Numbered from the stretch's first letter, positions 16,204 to 25,787 are shown. The stretch is DNA of 47,245 nt from CAYLPT01 sp964385645 (GCA_964385645.1 CAYLPT010000123.1:1-47245), one strand, 5' to 3'. Program-made: numbers and translations. Notes: generated from the sequence alone by a model not told the origin.

Positions 16204-17268
16204 ATGACCTCACGCGAGCGGGTCGGGGCCGCCCTCGCGGGCCGGCGGCCGGACAGGGTGCCCATCCACGAGGCGTTCTGGGAGGCGACGGAGGACCGAT
16301 GGCGGAAGGAGGGTCTCCCGGACGGGGTATCGGCGGACGACCACTTCGGCACCGAGATCCGCACCATGGGGGTGGACAACTCCTTCGGCTTCGCGGCCGA
16401 GGAGGTGGAGCGGACCGAGGAGTACGTCATCGCGCGCGACTCCTGGGGCGTGCTGACCAGAAACTGGGTGGACCACCGCTCGACGCCGGAGCTGCTCGAC
16501 TTCTGCGTCGGCGGCCGGGAGGACTGGGACCGGCTGAAGGGGCGCCTCAGACCCGCTCCGGCGCGCTACGACTGGGAGGGGCTGCGGGCCCAGCACGCGC
16601 GCTGGCGTGAGCAGGGCAAGTTCATCTGCATCTCGGCGATCCCGGGCTACGAGGCGACGTGGCGGAAGGTGGGCCCGGAGCGGCTGCTGATGGCGATCGC
16701 GGAGGACCCGGACTGGGTGCGGGAGATGTACGCCTATGACGCGGAGGCGATCACAGGCAGCATGGCGCTGTTCCTCGAGCGGGGGTTCGAGTTCGACGGG
16801 GCGTGGCTGTGGGACGACCTGGCGTACAAGAACGGGCCGCTGTTCTCGCCTCGCGCCTATCGGGAACAGTTGCTGCCATATCACAAGCAGGTGGTTGATT
16901 ACTGCCACGGGCAGGGCTGGCCGGTGATCCTACACTCGTGCGGCAACATCACCGCGCTCGTGCGCGATCTCATCGCGGCCGGCTTCGACTGCCTCCAGCC
17001 GCTGGAGGTGAAGGCCGGCTGCGACCTGGCATTCCTGGTGCGGGAGTACGGGCGCGACCTGTGTTTCATGGGTGGGGTGGACGTCCGGACGTTCTTCGCC
17101 GAGGACGAGCGCGAGATGGAGCGCGAGATCAGGGCGAAGCTGGAGATCGGCATGGCGAGCCCGGGCGGGTATGTGTTCCACTCCGACCACTCGATCCCCA
17201 CCCAGGTCAGCCTCGCCCGCTACGGCCGCGTGGTGGAGCTGGTGAAGGAGTGGGGGGTCTACGGATAG
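16204..17268 (+). CDS. Uroporphyrinogen decarboxylase/MtaA-like family protein
   Basis: A 354-residue TIM-barrel protein. The start TSRERVGAALAGRRPDRVP is typical of the MtaA/CmuA branch of the UroD superfamily. PVILHSCGN (His244, Cys246) is the region where cobamide methyltransferases bind zinc, and SDHSIPTQVS is near the end. Classic HemE decarboxylates uroporphyrinogen, whereas this branch more often moves methyl groups to or from corrinoid proteins. A third distal Cys ligand is not obvious, so catalysis is uncertain. A GGAGGAGAG site precedes ATG 16204. No corrinoid protein is adjacent, but a B12-reactivation-like gene lies at 40030-40716. It ends back-to-back with the next gene, with no spacer. 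Confidence 0.8.
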   Translation: MTSRERVGAALAGRRPDRVPIHEAFWEATEDRWRKEGLPDGVSADDHFGTEIRTMGVDNSFGFAAEEVERTEEYVIARDSWGVLTRNWVDHRSTPELLDFCVGGREDWDRLKGRLRPAPARYDWEGLRAQHARWREQGKFICISAIPGYEATWRKVGPERLLMAIAEDPDWVREMYAYDAEAITGSMALFLERGFEFDGAWLWDDLAYKNGPLFSPRAYREQLLPYHKQVVDYCHGQGWPVILHSCGNITALVRDLIAAGFDCLQPLEVKAGCDLAFLVREYGRDLCFMGGVDVRTFFAEDEREMEREIRAKLEIGMASPGGYVFHSDHSIPTQVSLARYGRVVELVKEWGVYG

Positions 17269-20016
17269 CTAGCGCTCGGCCGTCTCCAGCTCGACGACGC
17301 GGAGGCGCGCCAGGTCAAAGGTGACGCTGCGGGGCTGTCCACTGGCGCGCAGCGAGTACACCAGCTCCAGGCGGCCGTCGGGCAGGCGCAGCTCGCGCAC
17401 CGGGTCCCGCACCCGATCCCAGCGGCCGCTCATGTCCCGCGCGTACACCAGCCACCAGCCGGCTGGGAGCGTGACGGACAGCTCGGCCGCGGCCGGCAGG
17501 GGGGGTGCGGTCACGGTGAGGCGGAGGCGGTTGGCCTCGGTCGCGGTCTGCACGGAGAACGAGCCCTCCGCGAGCTCTACCGAAGCCCGGCCCCCGCCCA
17601 GGTCCACACTCCCCCGCGCCGTGCGCCGGGCCATGCGAGCAACTATCCCGGCCTCTCCGGCGGGAGGCTCGCCGAGGCGGGCAACGAGGTCGAAGCTGGC
17701 GTCTGGGTGTGGGAGCGGCCGGGCGCGGTGGGGCGCAAGGAGAGAGAGCAGGTCAACCAGCAAGGGGTCGGTATCAAGGTAGACATTCCCCTTGTTGTGT
17801 ACCCAGAGCTGGGGCGGCCCGGCCCAGGCTCGCACCCAGTAGCCCCGCGGGGTGGCGCGCCAGCCGGCGGGGGCGGCGCGGCGGGCGATGATGATCGCCG
17901 ACGCCCCCTCGGGCGGCGGGCCGGCGTGCTCGGCGACGGGGTACTGCTCGTCACGGTGTCGCAGCAGCTCCCGCGCCAGGAGCCGCGCGTGCTCGGGGGA
18001 GCGGTCGTGCAGGATCAGCGCCTCCCCCCGTCTCGCCAGCAGGGCCTCCGCGTCGAAGGGCGGGGCCGGCGACGCAGCGTCCCGCGGCGTCAGTGGCCGG
18101 GGCACGAACTCGACACCCCGCGGCCCATCCCGCCGCTCGAACAGGGCCCGGGTCAGCCCCATCAGCACCACCGCGGAGTCCCACAGCCGGCGCTTCTCGC
18201 CGCCCCAGGCGGAGTCGTACAGGTCGTGGAACTCCCACACGCACCCGGTGGCCGAGCACAGCCGCGGGACGCGGCCCACCAGCTCCGGCAGGAAGGCGGA
18301 GGCTGGCGAGCCGGCCGCCGCCCACAGCACGTACCCGATCGCCCCGCCCTCGATAGTCGCGCTCCGCGCGTGCGACCTCATGCCGCCCTCGAACCCGAGC
18401 CGGCGCCAGCTCTCCACCAGCCCCGCCGACAGATGGGGGTCAGCGGCCGGGACCGCGCCCAGCACCGCCCCTCGGGCGAGCACGCCGGGGGCCAGCGACA
18501 GATCAAGCGACCCGTCCCCACCCCGCCCCACGGCGTACCACTCGGCCTGGCCGCGGCGAGGGATGAAGCGCTCGAGCCCACGACGGGCGGTGGCCGCCAT
18601 CGCCCGGTAGCGTCCGCCGCGCTCCTCGTCGCCGACGCGGGCGGCGAGGTCCGCGCCGTACTCGGCGGAGGCAATCAGCAGCCACGAGTTGCCGAGCAGG
18701 TCGTCCAGCTCGCGCACCGGCGCGGCGAGCAGCCAGGTCTCGTCCCCATTCATGGGCTGCAGGCCGCTCTCGGGCACCGCGGCCGCGTCCAGGCAACCGC
18801 TGACCAGGTCCCAGTAGGGTGCGGGATCCAGGCCGCCCAAGCGCTCCGCGTCCCGCACCATGAGCACCAGATAATGGGGCAGCTCCACCCCCGCGTATCC
18901 CCAGGGGACGGGCTTGCCGCTCGGGATCTCATACGAGGAGGCCACACCTCCTGCGCGCCAGGCGCGGTGGAAGAAGTCGAGGCCGCGCCGGGCCTCCTCC
19001 GGGCGGCCGAGTTCCAGCAGAGCGCGCTGGACCCAGTAGCTGTCGCGGATCCAGGCGCGGTTGTGCGGGTAGCGCAGCGAGCCGGTGTGCAGGGCCTCGG
19101 GGCCGACGTGGCTGCGGACGAGGCAGAGGAGGGAGTCGAGCAGGTCGTCCATGCGCTCGTCGCCGGTGTGCAGCGCCGGGGTGGCGCACCAGCGCTCCCA
19201 GTCGGCGCGGGTGTCCTCCAGAAGGGCGAGCAAGTCGTCGAGGCGAGTCTCGGCGCGGAGCACATCGTCGCGGAGCTTGCCAGGCTCGGCGGCAGCCACG
19301 ACCAGAAGTGCGGCGGCGCGTCGCTCGCCGGGCTCCAGCCGGCCCAGCCGCAGCGTGAGTGAGTTCTCGCGGGCGTCCATACGGGTGTCGGAGACGAAGG
19401 CCAGCCCCTCGCCCCGCCACCACACCCGGTCCTTGGCTCGCCGCCACTCGCCTGGCGCCAGCGCGGTCACGACGATGCTCACCTCCCGACGGCTGCGGGT
19501 GGTGTTCTCGACCATCAGCCAGCGGGCGAGGAAGTTGTCCTCGGGGGCCATGGGCGCGAAGTCCACACAGGTGACCGTCAGGCCAGGGCGGCTGCTCTCC
19601 GAGACGGCGATGGCGCTGCTGCGCACGCGGCGGAGCGACTGCTCCTCGAAGCCGCCCAGCGGCTCCGGCTCTCCGCCGTCGAGCGAGACCGCCATCGTGA
19701 GCGAGCGCGCGAAGGGCCGCTCCCTCCGCCGGTCACCCCAGAAGACGTCCACGCTCGTCAGGTCGTCCTCGCTGCACCCGATGGCCGCGAAGACGTTCGG
19801 GCTGCCAAGGGTCAGCCCGTCGGGCCGCGAGGGCTGCGCGGGCTGGCGGACCTGCCGGCGGAAGGTGCTCCAGGAGGAGAACGACTGGTGCTCCAGCCAG
19901 CCCGCCAGCTGGTCGGCGCGGGAGACGCCGCGGGGCGGCGGCGCGCAGCCGGCCCCAAGGGCCCAGAAGCCGACGATCACTGACATGAGGAGCGAAACGC
20001 GCCTTGCTGGGTCCAT
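17269..20016 (-). CDS. Exported six-hairpin glycosidase-like protein
   Basis: A 915-residue exported protein. The N-terminus has a hydrophobic segment ending LGAGC, a weak lipobox, so it may be a lipoprotein. A beta-sandwich-like region (to about residue 270) precedes an alpha-helical region with NRAWIRDSYWVQRALLELG and similar, the signature of (alpha/alpha)6 barrels as in GH15 and related families. The C-terminal 250 residues are beta-rich. It likely cleaves glycosidic bonds at the cell surface, but the catalytic acids cannot be placed by eye. It is the last gene of a minus-strand operon with an enolase-superfamily enzyme, a beta-helix protein and a DUF6785-like membrane protein. Confidence 0.7.
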   Translation of the reverse strand: MDPARRVSLLMSVIVGFWALGAGCAPPPRGVSRADQLAGWLEHQSFSSWSTFRRQVRQPAQPSRPDGLTLGSPNVFAAIGCSEDDLTSVDVFWGDRRRERPFARSLTMAVSLDGGEPEPLGGFEEQSLRRVRSSAIAVSESSRPGLTVTCVDFAPMAPEDNFLARWLMVENTTRSRREVSIVVTALAPGEWRRAKDRVWWRGEGLAFVSDTRMDARENSLTLRLGRLEPGERRAAALLVVAAAEPGKLRDDVLRAETRLDDLLALLEDTRADWERWCATPALHTGDERMDDLLDSLLCLVRSHVGPEALHTGSLRYPHNRAWIRDSYWVQRALLELGRPEEARRGLDFFHRAWRAGGVASSYEIPSGKPVPWGYAGVELPHYLVLMVRDAERLGGLDPAPYWDLVSGCLDAAAVPESGLQPMNGDETWLLAAPVRELDDLLGNSWLLIASAEYGADLAARVGDEERGGRYRAMAATARRGLERFIPRRGQAEWYAVGRGGDGSLDLSLAPGVLARGAVLGAVPAADPHLSAGLVESWRRLGFEGGMRSHARSATIEGGAIGYVLWAAAGSPASAFLPELVGRVPRLCSATGCVWEFHDLYDSAWGGEKRRLWDSAVVLMGLTRALFERRDGPRGVEFVPRPLTPRDAASPAPPFDAEALLARRGEALILHDRSPEHARLLARELLRHRDEQYPVAEHAGPPPEGASAIIIARRAAPAGWRATPRGYWVRAWAGPPQLWVHNKGNVYLDTDPLLVDLLSLLAPHRARPLPHPDASFDLVARLGEPPAGEAGIVARMARRTARGSVDLGGGRASVELAEGSFSVQTATEANRLRLTVTAPPLPAAAELSVTLPAGWWLVYARDMSGRWDRVRDPVRELRLPDGRLELVYSLRASGQPRSVTFDLARLRVVELETAER

Positions 20017-20052
20017 CGAACGCGCTCCACCGTGCCGGCCTGTGAACCGGCC

Positions 20053-21123
20053 TCAGATGGGTGGGAATAGGTCCTCGTTCAGCTCCACCCCGAAACCCGG
20101 GCCCTCGGGCACCGTGAGGTGGCCGTCCTTCACCTCCAACACCGGCTCCCGGAACAGCCGCTCCCAGTTCGGGTTGGGCTCGATGTTGTACTCCTGGGAG
20201 TAGCGGATGCTCGGGGTGCTGGCGGCCAGGTGGAGATTGGCGACAGTGCTGAAGGGCTGAGTCTGGTGCGGGGTGCAGACACAGCCGAAGGCTTCGGCCA
20301 GATGGGCTACCTTCTTGCAGACGGAGAAGCCGCCCGCCTTACAGAGGTCGGGCTGGACGATATCCACCGCGCCGCGGGCGAGCATCTCGCGGAAGCGGAC
20401 GAGTTGCCAGTCCTGCTCGCCACCGGCCACCGGGAGGTCGAGCGCGGCGGCGACCTTGGCGGTGGAGTCCAGGTCCCAGTACGGACAGGGCTCCTCGAAG
20501 TGGAAGACCCTGTAGTCCTGGAGGACCCGGCCCAGCTCGATGGCCCGGGGGGCGGTGAAGCAGCTGTTGCCGTCCACCATGATCTCGATGTCGTCGCCGA
20601 GGGCCGCCCGAACCTCCCTGACAAGCGCAACGGAGCGGCCGCACCGCTCGTCCCGGTCGAAGCCGAAGGTGCTGCCGACGCGCACCTTGACCGCGGTGAA
20701 GCCGTGGCGCTCGACGAGGCGGGCGAGACGCGTCGCCTCCTCCTCGGGCGAGATGTCGCGGCGCATGCTCGAGGCGTAGACGCGGATGCGCTGGCGGTAG
20801 GCGCCACCCAGGAGCCGGTAGATCGGCTGCCCGACCGCCTTGCCCATGATATCCCAGAGCGCCATCTCTATGCCGCTGAGAGCGATCGCCATGCTCTGGC
20901 CGGCGAGCTTGTAAGTGGAGACGATGCAGCGCTCCACCAGGGCCTCGACGTCGAAGGGGTCCCGGCCCACCACCAGCGGCGCGAGGGCGTGCTCGAGGTG
21001 GGCGGCGACGAGGGCGTTGTTCATGGGGCTGCACTCGCCCCAGCCGACCACCCCCTCATCGGTGTGGACACGCACCAGCAGATTCGGCTCGATATGGACC
21101 GGCTCGACCCGCGTGATCTTCAT
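20053..21123 (-). CDS. Enolase-superfamily enzyme (mandelate racemase/muconate lactonizing type)
   Basis: A 356-residue cytosolic enzyme of the mandelate racemase branch, which abstracts a proton alpha to a carboxylate. Many members dehydrate sugar acids. Visible motifs are KVR (Lys146, Arg148), VDGNS with Asp184, FEEP (210-212), GGE with Glu236, QPDLCKAGG and TPHQTQ with His286. The Asp and Glu residues fit three Mg ligands, and His286 may be the base. The ATG at 21123 lies one base after the beta-helix gene's stop, so the two are tightly coupled. The context of glycosidase and beta-helix genes suggests a uronate or aldonate from a polysaccharide as substrate; this is inferred. Confidence 0.88.
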   Translation of the reverse strand: MKITRVEPVHIEPNLLVRVHTDEGVVGWGECSPMNNALVAAHLEHALAPLVVGRDPFDVEALVERCIVSTYKLAGQSMAIALSGIEMALWDIMGKAVGQPIYRLLGGAYRQRIRVYASSMRRDISPEEEATRLARLVERHGFTAVKVRVGSTFGFDRDERCGRSVALVREVRAALGDDIEIMVDGNSCFTAPRAIELGRVLQDYRVFHFEEPCPYWDLDSTAKVAAALDLPVAGGEQDWQLVRFREMLARGAVDIVQPDLCKAGGFSVCKKVAHLAEAFGCVCTPHQTQPFSTVANLHLAASTPSIRYSQEYNIEPNPNWERLFREPVLEVKDGHLTVPEGPGFGVELNEDLFPPI

Positions 21124-21124
21124 G

Positions 21125-22573
21125 CTAGCGCTCCGCCTGCGCGCAGCCGATGTCCACCGGGCCGTCGTCCGGTAGGGTCGCCCCGTAGTAGTCCCGCGGG
21201 CCCATGTCCGGCAGCCGCCGCCCGGCGCCCCGCCCGGGAGAGTCGGGCCGCAGACGGTAGTCGCCCGCGGCCGGGTCGGCGAACCGGGGGTCGCCGGCGA
21301 CCTCATCCCGTCCGCCCGTGACCGCGTGCAGCTCGGCGAGCGAGCCAAGCTGTCGCCCCTGGATCTCGAAGCGCAGCCCGCCCGCGGCGCGGTGGTAGAG
21401 GTTGTTGCGGAACTTGTTCGCCCCGATGGCGAAGGCCGACTTGACCACCGGGATGTCCTCCGGCGACTCGACCACGAAGATGTTGTTCGCGATCAGGTGA
21501 CCTCGGGTGTCGCTGGTGAACTTCAGCGGCGACGAGACACGGGTAACCAGGGTGTTGTTGTAGGCCTGGCAGTCAACCGATTGCCAGAACAGCAGGCCGC
21601 TGTAGTCGTTCTCCAGCCCGTCGTTGACCGAGAGGTTATACCGACAGACACACCGCTCACACGGCCACTGCTCGGGGTCCCACGAGCAGATGAGATAGCC
21701 GGCGCCTGCGTTGTCGTGCGAGTAGTTATACTGGATGACGCAGCCCTCGCATCCGCCGTCGAGGTCGAAGCCGCCGCCATCCGCCGGCTGCCCGCCGGTA
21801 TGGTTGTCGTAGGCCTCGCAGAACTGGATCACACAGTCCTTCGCCCAGGCGTACCAGATGGCGACCGGGCTGTGGTCCTCGGGCGCGACGCCGAGGCCGG
21901 TGCGGTAGGCTACGCAGTGCTCGATGACTCCGTCGCGGCTGCAGAAGGGCACGATCCCGTCGCCCCCGATATCGTGGACCACACAGTGAGAGATGCGGAA
22001 ACCGGGGAAGAAGTCCCACCCATAGTTGGGGTGTGCCCAGAACTGGATGCCGCAGCTTGCCGCCGAGATCTCGCACCGCTCGATCGTCACCTGCCGAAAA
22101 GCGGGATGGGGCTGCCCGGTGGCGAGCAGGTAGATGCCGGGGCCGCTGGTGTCGTGGATCACGCAGTCCTCCACCCGCAGCCCGTCGCACAGCTCCTCCT
22201 GGGAGAAGAAGATGCCGCACGTGCCGCCCGTGATCTTGCGCGTCGGGTTGAGGTCATTGGCGCTGGTCAGCTCGAGGCCCTCGATGCGCCAGGCGGAGAT
22301 GGGTCCGGCGGCGCTGACGGCATGGTCGCGGCCGCCGTGGATGCGGGGGCGCGGCCCGTCGCCGTAGGCGCCGAGGGTAATGGGCCGATCGGGCGTCCCG
22401 CGCCCGGCGAGCTTCAGCCCCTCGCGCCACTCCGATCCCCGCTTCAGCAGGATGCGGTCGCCGGGCCCGAAGGTCTGCCGGCTCGCCCGCGCCAGCGTCC
22501 GCCACGGCGCCGCCGGGCTGGTGCCAGGGTTGCCGTCGTCGCCGGCGGTCGAGTCTACATAGTGCAGGGCCAT
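21125..22573 (-). CDS. Right-handed parallel beta-helix protein, polysaccharide lyase-like
   Basis: A 482-residue repeat protein. It starts ALHYVDSTAGDDGNPGTSP, followed by PWRTLARA, the usual entry to pectate-lyase-like beta helices. Many turns then have N/D-rich corners (QYNYSHDNAGAGY, AYNNTLV, IANNIFV) and a C-terminal DYRLRPDSP motif. Such proteins bind or cleave polysaccharides, but the active site is not identified. No signal peptide is visible with the chosen ATG 22573, which has a GGGAGG site 8 bases upstream. A start 30 bases earlier is possible and does not add one. A homologue lies at 43699-45276 with an export signal. It is coupled to the enolase-family gene. Confidence 0.85.
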   Translation of the reverse strand: MALHYVDSTAGDDGNPGTSPAAPWRTLARASRQTFGPGDRILLKRGSEWREGLKLAGRGTPDRPITLGAYGDGPRPRIHGGRDHAVSAAGPISAWRIEGLELTSANDLNPTRKITGGTCGIFFSQEELCDGLRVEDCVIHDTSGPGIYLLATGQPHPAFRQVTIERCEISAASCGIQFWAHPNYGWDFFPGFRISHCVVHDIGGDGIVPFCSRDGVIEHCVAYRTGLGVAPEDHSPVAIWYAWAKDCVIQFCEAYDNHTGGQPADGGGFDLDGGCEGCVIQYNYSHDNAGAGYLICSWDPEQWPCERCVCRYNLSVNDGLENDYSGLLFWQSVDCQAYNNTLVTRVSSPLKFTSDTRGHLIANNIFVVESPEDIPVVKSAFAIGANKFRNNLYHRAAGGLRFEIQGRQLGSLAELHAVTGGRDEVAGDPRFADPAAGDYRLRPDSPGRGAGRRLPDMGPRDYYGATLPDDGPVDIGCAQAER

Positions 22574-22639
22574 ATCCACTGCCTCCCGCGGTCTGTTCTC
22601 CACAGCCCGCCTCCCGCCCTCCCCTGCTGCGCCGCGGGC

Positions 22640-24643
22640 TCAGAAGCGCCCGGCTGTCAGCAGCCCCACCAGGGCCCACAGCGCGCCGTTCAGCAGATCG
22701 CCCAGAACGAGGCCGATCGCCAGCGGCACCGTCGCCCGGTAGAGACGCAGCCCCCCATAGCGTACGACCAGAGTCTTGGCGAGCCAGCCTATGAAAAACG
22801 GCATGTAGAAGACCTGCATGCCCCACGTGTTTGCCGCCAGGTAGCCGACCGGGTGGAAGGGCCACCACCAGAAGCGCAGCCGCATCATGCCCAGCACGAC
22901 CACCACCGCCGCCCCCGCGCCGAGGGCGGCCAGCCCGTGCAGGTCGGGATTGGCTAGGGCTGGGTTGGTGAGGAAGTTGACGATGCGGCCTCCGTCGCCG
23001 ATGGACTGGGGGCCTATCCAGCCGATGCGGCTGACTCCCATACCGAACCACCCATAGTGGTAGGTGGCGGCGAGCAGGGAGAGGGAACCGGCCGCCAGGG
23101 CGAGCAGGAACGCGCCGACGGCGGCGAGGGTCAGGCGCCTGGGGTCAATGCGCGCAGAGTCGGCGATCTTGAACGTCTCGAGCGCGGCCCCGGTGGTGAC
23201 CTCATAGGAGTAGCCGAAGCCGGGGGTGTAGGCCCAACGGGTGGAGATCAGGCTGACCAGCTCGCTGACCCGCAGGGCGCGGACCCCGAAGGGCACCAGC
23301 ATCAGGTCCTGGATTTGGATCGGGAAGCACAGGAACCCCAGGCCGGTTTCGGCGCGGAGGCGGGCCCAGGTGGCGAAGTACGCGATGATGAGCGCGACCA
23401 GAGCGGCGGCGAAGACGATGCGGCAGCCGGCGGCCCACAGGAAGTAAACCATGAAGGCGCAGCCGCCAGCGAAGCCGAGGAAGGCCCACCGGTAGGGGAT
23501 CGGCTCTCCCGCGTCCTCGCCCCTGCCGCGGGGCCGCAGGGCGGCGCGGGCGGCGTGGCCCAGGTGGGGCCGGGCGACCCAGAGGCTCCAGCCGAGCAGG
23601 GCGAGCAGCGCGCCGCCGCCCTGGTAGTAGGGCGCGGGGAAGGCGGTGCTCCACCAGTCCTCGGGCCGCTGAGGCGTGGCGCCGGCGGTCACCGCGGCGA
23701 CATGGAGGGCGAGCCGCACCAGCCAGAAGAACCAGCACGAGAACGAGAGTTCCTTGGGGATGAGGTAGGTGATGGCGATCATCCAGGGCCAGACGAGGAA
23801 GCTGAGGTCTCCCAGGCCGGCGAGCGGGCCGGTGGGCTGCCAGGGCACAATCACCCCCGGGCCGACGGGGAATCGGGGCAGCGCGGGGACGCGCTCCGAG
23901 AGCGAGCTCAGGAAGGTGATGGAGAGTGAGACCAACAGCCCAAGCCAGAACGCCCATCCCCGTGGAAGCCGGGCGCCGGCGCGGCCGTGTCCATCGGCGT
24001 CGCGGACCATCTCGAGCGGGATCTGGGCGATGGGGAAGGTGAGCCTCTCGCCGGTGATCCACTGGCGCTGCAGCAGCGACATCAGACAGAGCGTGGCCCC
24101 GAACAGCGCTATCATGAACCCGGCCCACGCCGCCAGCGGCGTCCACCACAGCGACCATGGCACCGGGGCGCGGCCCTCGAAGAACCCCTCGACGGCGGCG
24201 AACTCGGTGGGCGCGAACCAGGCCGGGACATGAGCCAGGAACAGCGTCTCCCAGATCGGCTGAGCGCGGGCGGTGTAGTAGTAGGCGATGGACTTGACGA
24301 TCATCCACACCAGCACCCCGTGGCTGAGCAGGGGAGCCGAGACCAGCAGCAGGCAGTAGACAACCAGCAGCTCGCGGCGGCTGAGGGCGATGCGCCGCAG
24401 CCCCGGGGCGGCCATCAGCGCGGTGATGAGGAAGAGGGCCACCACGGGCGCGATCGGAGGACAGCCGGCTCCCAGGGACTCGTGGCCGGTGGTCCAATCG
24501 AGGCGGGCCCAGACAACCTCGACCCAGAGCGCGGCGGCCATGATGGCGGCGAGCGCGCCGGCCGCGATGAGGAGGGCGCGCCCGGTCACGCCGCTGCCGC
24601 GGGCTGGCTGGACCGACGCCTGTGCTGGGTGTCCGCCGGTCAT
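22640..24643 (-). CDS. Multi-pass membrane protein, DUF6785/DUF6784-like
   Basis: A 667-residue protein with roughly fourteen hydrophobic segments, starting with ALLIAAGALAAIMAAALW and ending near VLGDLLNGALWALVG. The order of segments and motifs such as ITGERLTFPIAQIPLE, RAETGLGF and a final helix-rich third resemble a large uncharacterised family I know as DUF6785/DUF6784. It is common in Armatimonadota, Planctomycetes and similar heterotrophs. The overall plan recalls oligopeptide-transporter-like carriers, but transport has not been shown. ATG 24643 has an AGGTGAG site upstream. It heads a run with the beta-helix, enolase and glycosidase genes, so uptake of their product is a fair hypothesis. 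Confidence 0.72.
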   Translation of the reverse strand: MTGGHPAQASVQPARGSGVTGRALLIAAGALAAIMAAALWVEVVWARLDWTTGHESLGAGCPPIAPVVALFLITALMAAPGLRRIALSRRELLVVYCLLLVSAPLLSHGVLVWMIVKSIAYYYTARAQPIWETLFLAHVPAWFAPTEFAAVEGFFEGRAPVPWSLWWTPLAAWAGFMIALFGATLCLMSLLQRQWITGERLTFPIAQIPLEMVRDADGHGRAGARLPRGWAFWLGLLVSLSITFLSSLSERVPALPRFPVGPGVIVPWQPTGPLAGLGDLSFLVWPWMIAITYLIPKELSFSCWFFWLVRLALHVAAVTAGATPQRPEDWWSTAFPAPYYQGGGALLALLGWSLWVARPHLGHAARAALRPRGRGEDAGEPIPYRWAFLGFAGGCAFMVYFLWAAGCRIVFAAALVALIIAYFATWARLRAETGLGFLCFPIQIQDLMLVPFGVRALRVSELVSLISTRWAYTPGFGYSYEVTTGAALETFKIADSARIDPRRLTLAAVGAFLLALAAGSLSLLAATYHYGWFGMGVSRIGWIGPQSIGDGGRIVNFLTNPALANPDLHGLAALGAGAAVVVVLGMMRLRFWWWPFHPVGYLAANTWGMQVFYMPFFIGWLAKTLVVRYGGLRLYRATVPLAIGLVLGDLLNGALWALVGLLTAGRF

Positions 24644-24735
24644 CTCACCTCCGCGCCGGCTTCGGGAGAGACCGCCGACGAGAGCAGTGGGGGCGCGCCG
24701 CCCCCCGACACGCGCCGCGCCCGCCGGCCGGACGG

Positions 24736-25155
24736 CTAGTCGGCGGGCTCGCCGGAGGCCTCCTCGTCGGCCTGCTGGCGCTTGCGCGCCTGGGTGAGGC
24801 CCTTGCGCACCCCGCTGACGAAGGCGGCGAGGTTCACCACCGGGCCGGCGACCGTATCGGAGGCGGCCTCGACGTTGCGCGCCACCCGCGTCACTGCGGA
24901 CTCGACGACCTCGCCGATGCGCTTCGCCCGCCCGCCGACCTCTTCGGCGGCGCTGCTGAGCGGCTCGGCGGCGGCCTTGAGCTGCTCGGAGACCTCCCTC
25001 ATCTGCCGCGCGGCGCGCACCTTCAGCCGGCGCACGGATACGATGAGGTAGACCAGAGCGACGATCAGACCGAGCCCGACCAGAGACCACACGATGATGT
25101 AGAGCGTCACAAACGCGGCCAGCCACGCGGGGAGCCCGAGCACGGCGTCATCCAT
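24736..25155 (-). CDS. Small membrane protein with long amphipathic helix (DUF948-like)
   Basis: A 139-residue protein. One membrane segment (about 13-41) is followed by a charged, Ala/Glu-rich helical tail with heptad-like spacing (about 42-125), typical of DUF948-type proteins of unknown function. The ATG at 25155 has GGAGG 5 bases upstream. Upstream ATGs lie in front of that site and are not favoured. A strong promoter-like sequence lies at 25196-25224. It may be the first gene of the operon that continues with the DUF6785-like gene 92 bases downstream, or a single gene. Confidence 0.7.
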   Translation of the reverse strand: MDDAVLGLPAWLAAFVTLYIIVWSLVGLGLIVALVYLIVSVRRLKVRAARQMREVSEQLKAAAEPLSSAAEEVGGRAKRIGEVVESAVTRVARNVEAASDTVAGPVVNLAAFVSGVRKGLTQARKRQQADEEASGEPAD

Positions 25156-25195
25156 GGCGACCTCCATCCCCCTCGATACCCTGTCTGTCACGCCT

Positions 25196-25224
25196 ATTCT
25201 AGGAGGCCAACCAAGCCAGGTCAA
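25196..25224 (-). promoter_or_regulatory. Sigma70-type promoter of the small membrane protein gene
   Basis: On the minus strand TTGACC (25219-25224), a 17-base spacer and TAGAAT (25196-25201). The ATG follows about 40 bases after the -10. The -35 context ATTGACCTGG is repeated at the AraC promoter (36357-36362). Confidence 0.7.
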
Positions 25225-25307
25225 TGCCCCCGAGGCGCGCGGGCAGGAGCGCGGGCCCGGCGCGCCGAAGCCCGGGAGGGCAGGCAACAACCTCCGAGGG
25301 ACCTCCA

Positions 25308-25787
25308 GTGGCGCCGCGCCTTGTGGCCGATAGCATGTTGGGCCGGCTCGCGAGGTGGCTGCGGGCCCTGGGCTTCGATGCGGCCTACCACCCCTTCGTG
25401 GACGATCATCAGGTGATCGCCTGGGCGCGCGCTCGAGGCGCGGTGGTGCTGACCAGAGACACGAGGATGCTGAGGCCGGCGGACGTGCGCGTCTTGCTGG
25501 TGGAGCACGACACGCTGGAGCGGCAGCTCGCGCAGGTGGTGGCCGAGGCGCCCCTCGATCTGGCGCAGGCGCGGCCGCTGACCCGGTGCACGGTGTGCAA
25601 CGAAATGCTGGTGGGCGCGACCAGGGATGAAGTGTGGAATCGCATACCGCCCTACGTCTACCTTACTCGAGAGACCTTCGCGCGCTGCCCCGGCTGTGGG
25701 CGGGTGTACTGGGAGGGCACACATGTGCCCCGGCTGCGGGCGCGGCTGGCCCGGCTAGCCGCCGAGGCCGGGCAGGGGAAGCCGTGA
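25308..25787 (+). CDS. Mut7-C RNAse-like protein (PIN fold plus zinc ribbon)
   Basis: A 159-residue cytosolic protein. It starts RLVADSMLGRLARWLRALG, the signature of the Mut7-C domain, with acidic residues Asp8, Asp33 and Asp51 (LTRDTR) in a PIN-like fold. A zinc ribbon of four Cys follows (CTVC at 94-97 and CPGC at 127-130). The family is predicted to cut RNA, but no substrate is established. The GTG at 25308 has a GAGGG site upstream. The stop overlaps the start of the next gene (GTGA), so both are made together. Confidence 0.85.
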   Translation: MAPRLVADSMLGRLARWLRALGFDAAYHPFVDDHQVIAWARARGAVVLTRDTRMLRPADVRVLLVEHDTLERQLAQVVAEAPLDLAQARPLTRCTVCNEMLVGATRDEVWNRIPPYVYLTRETFARCPGCGRVYWEGTHVPRLRARLARLAAEAGQGKP

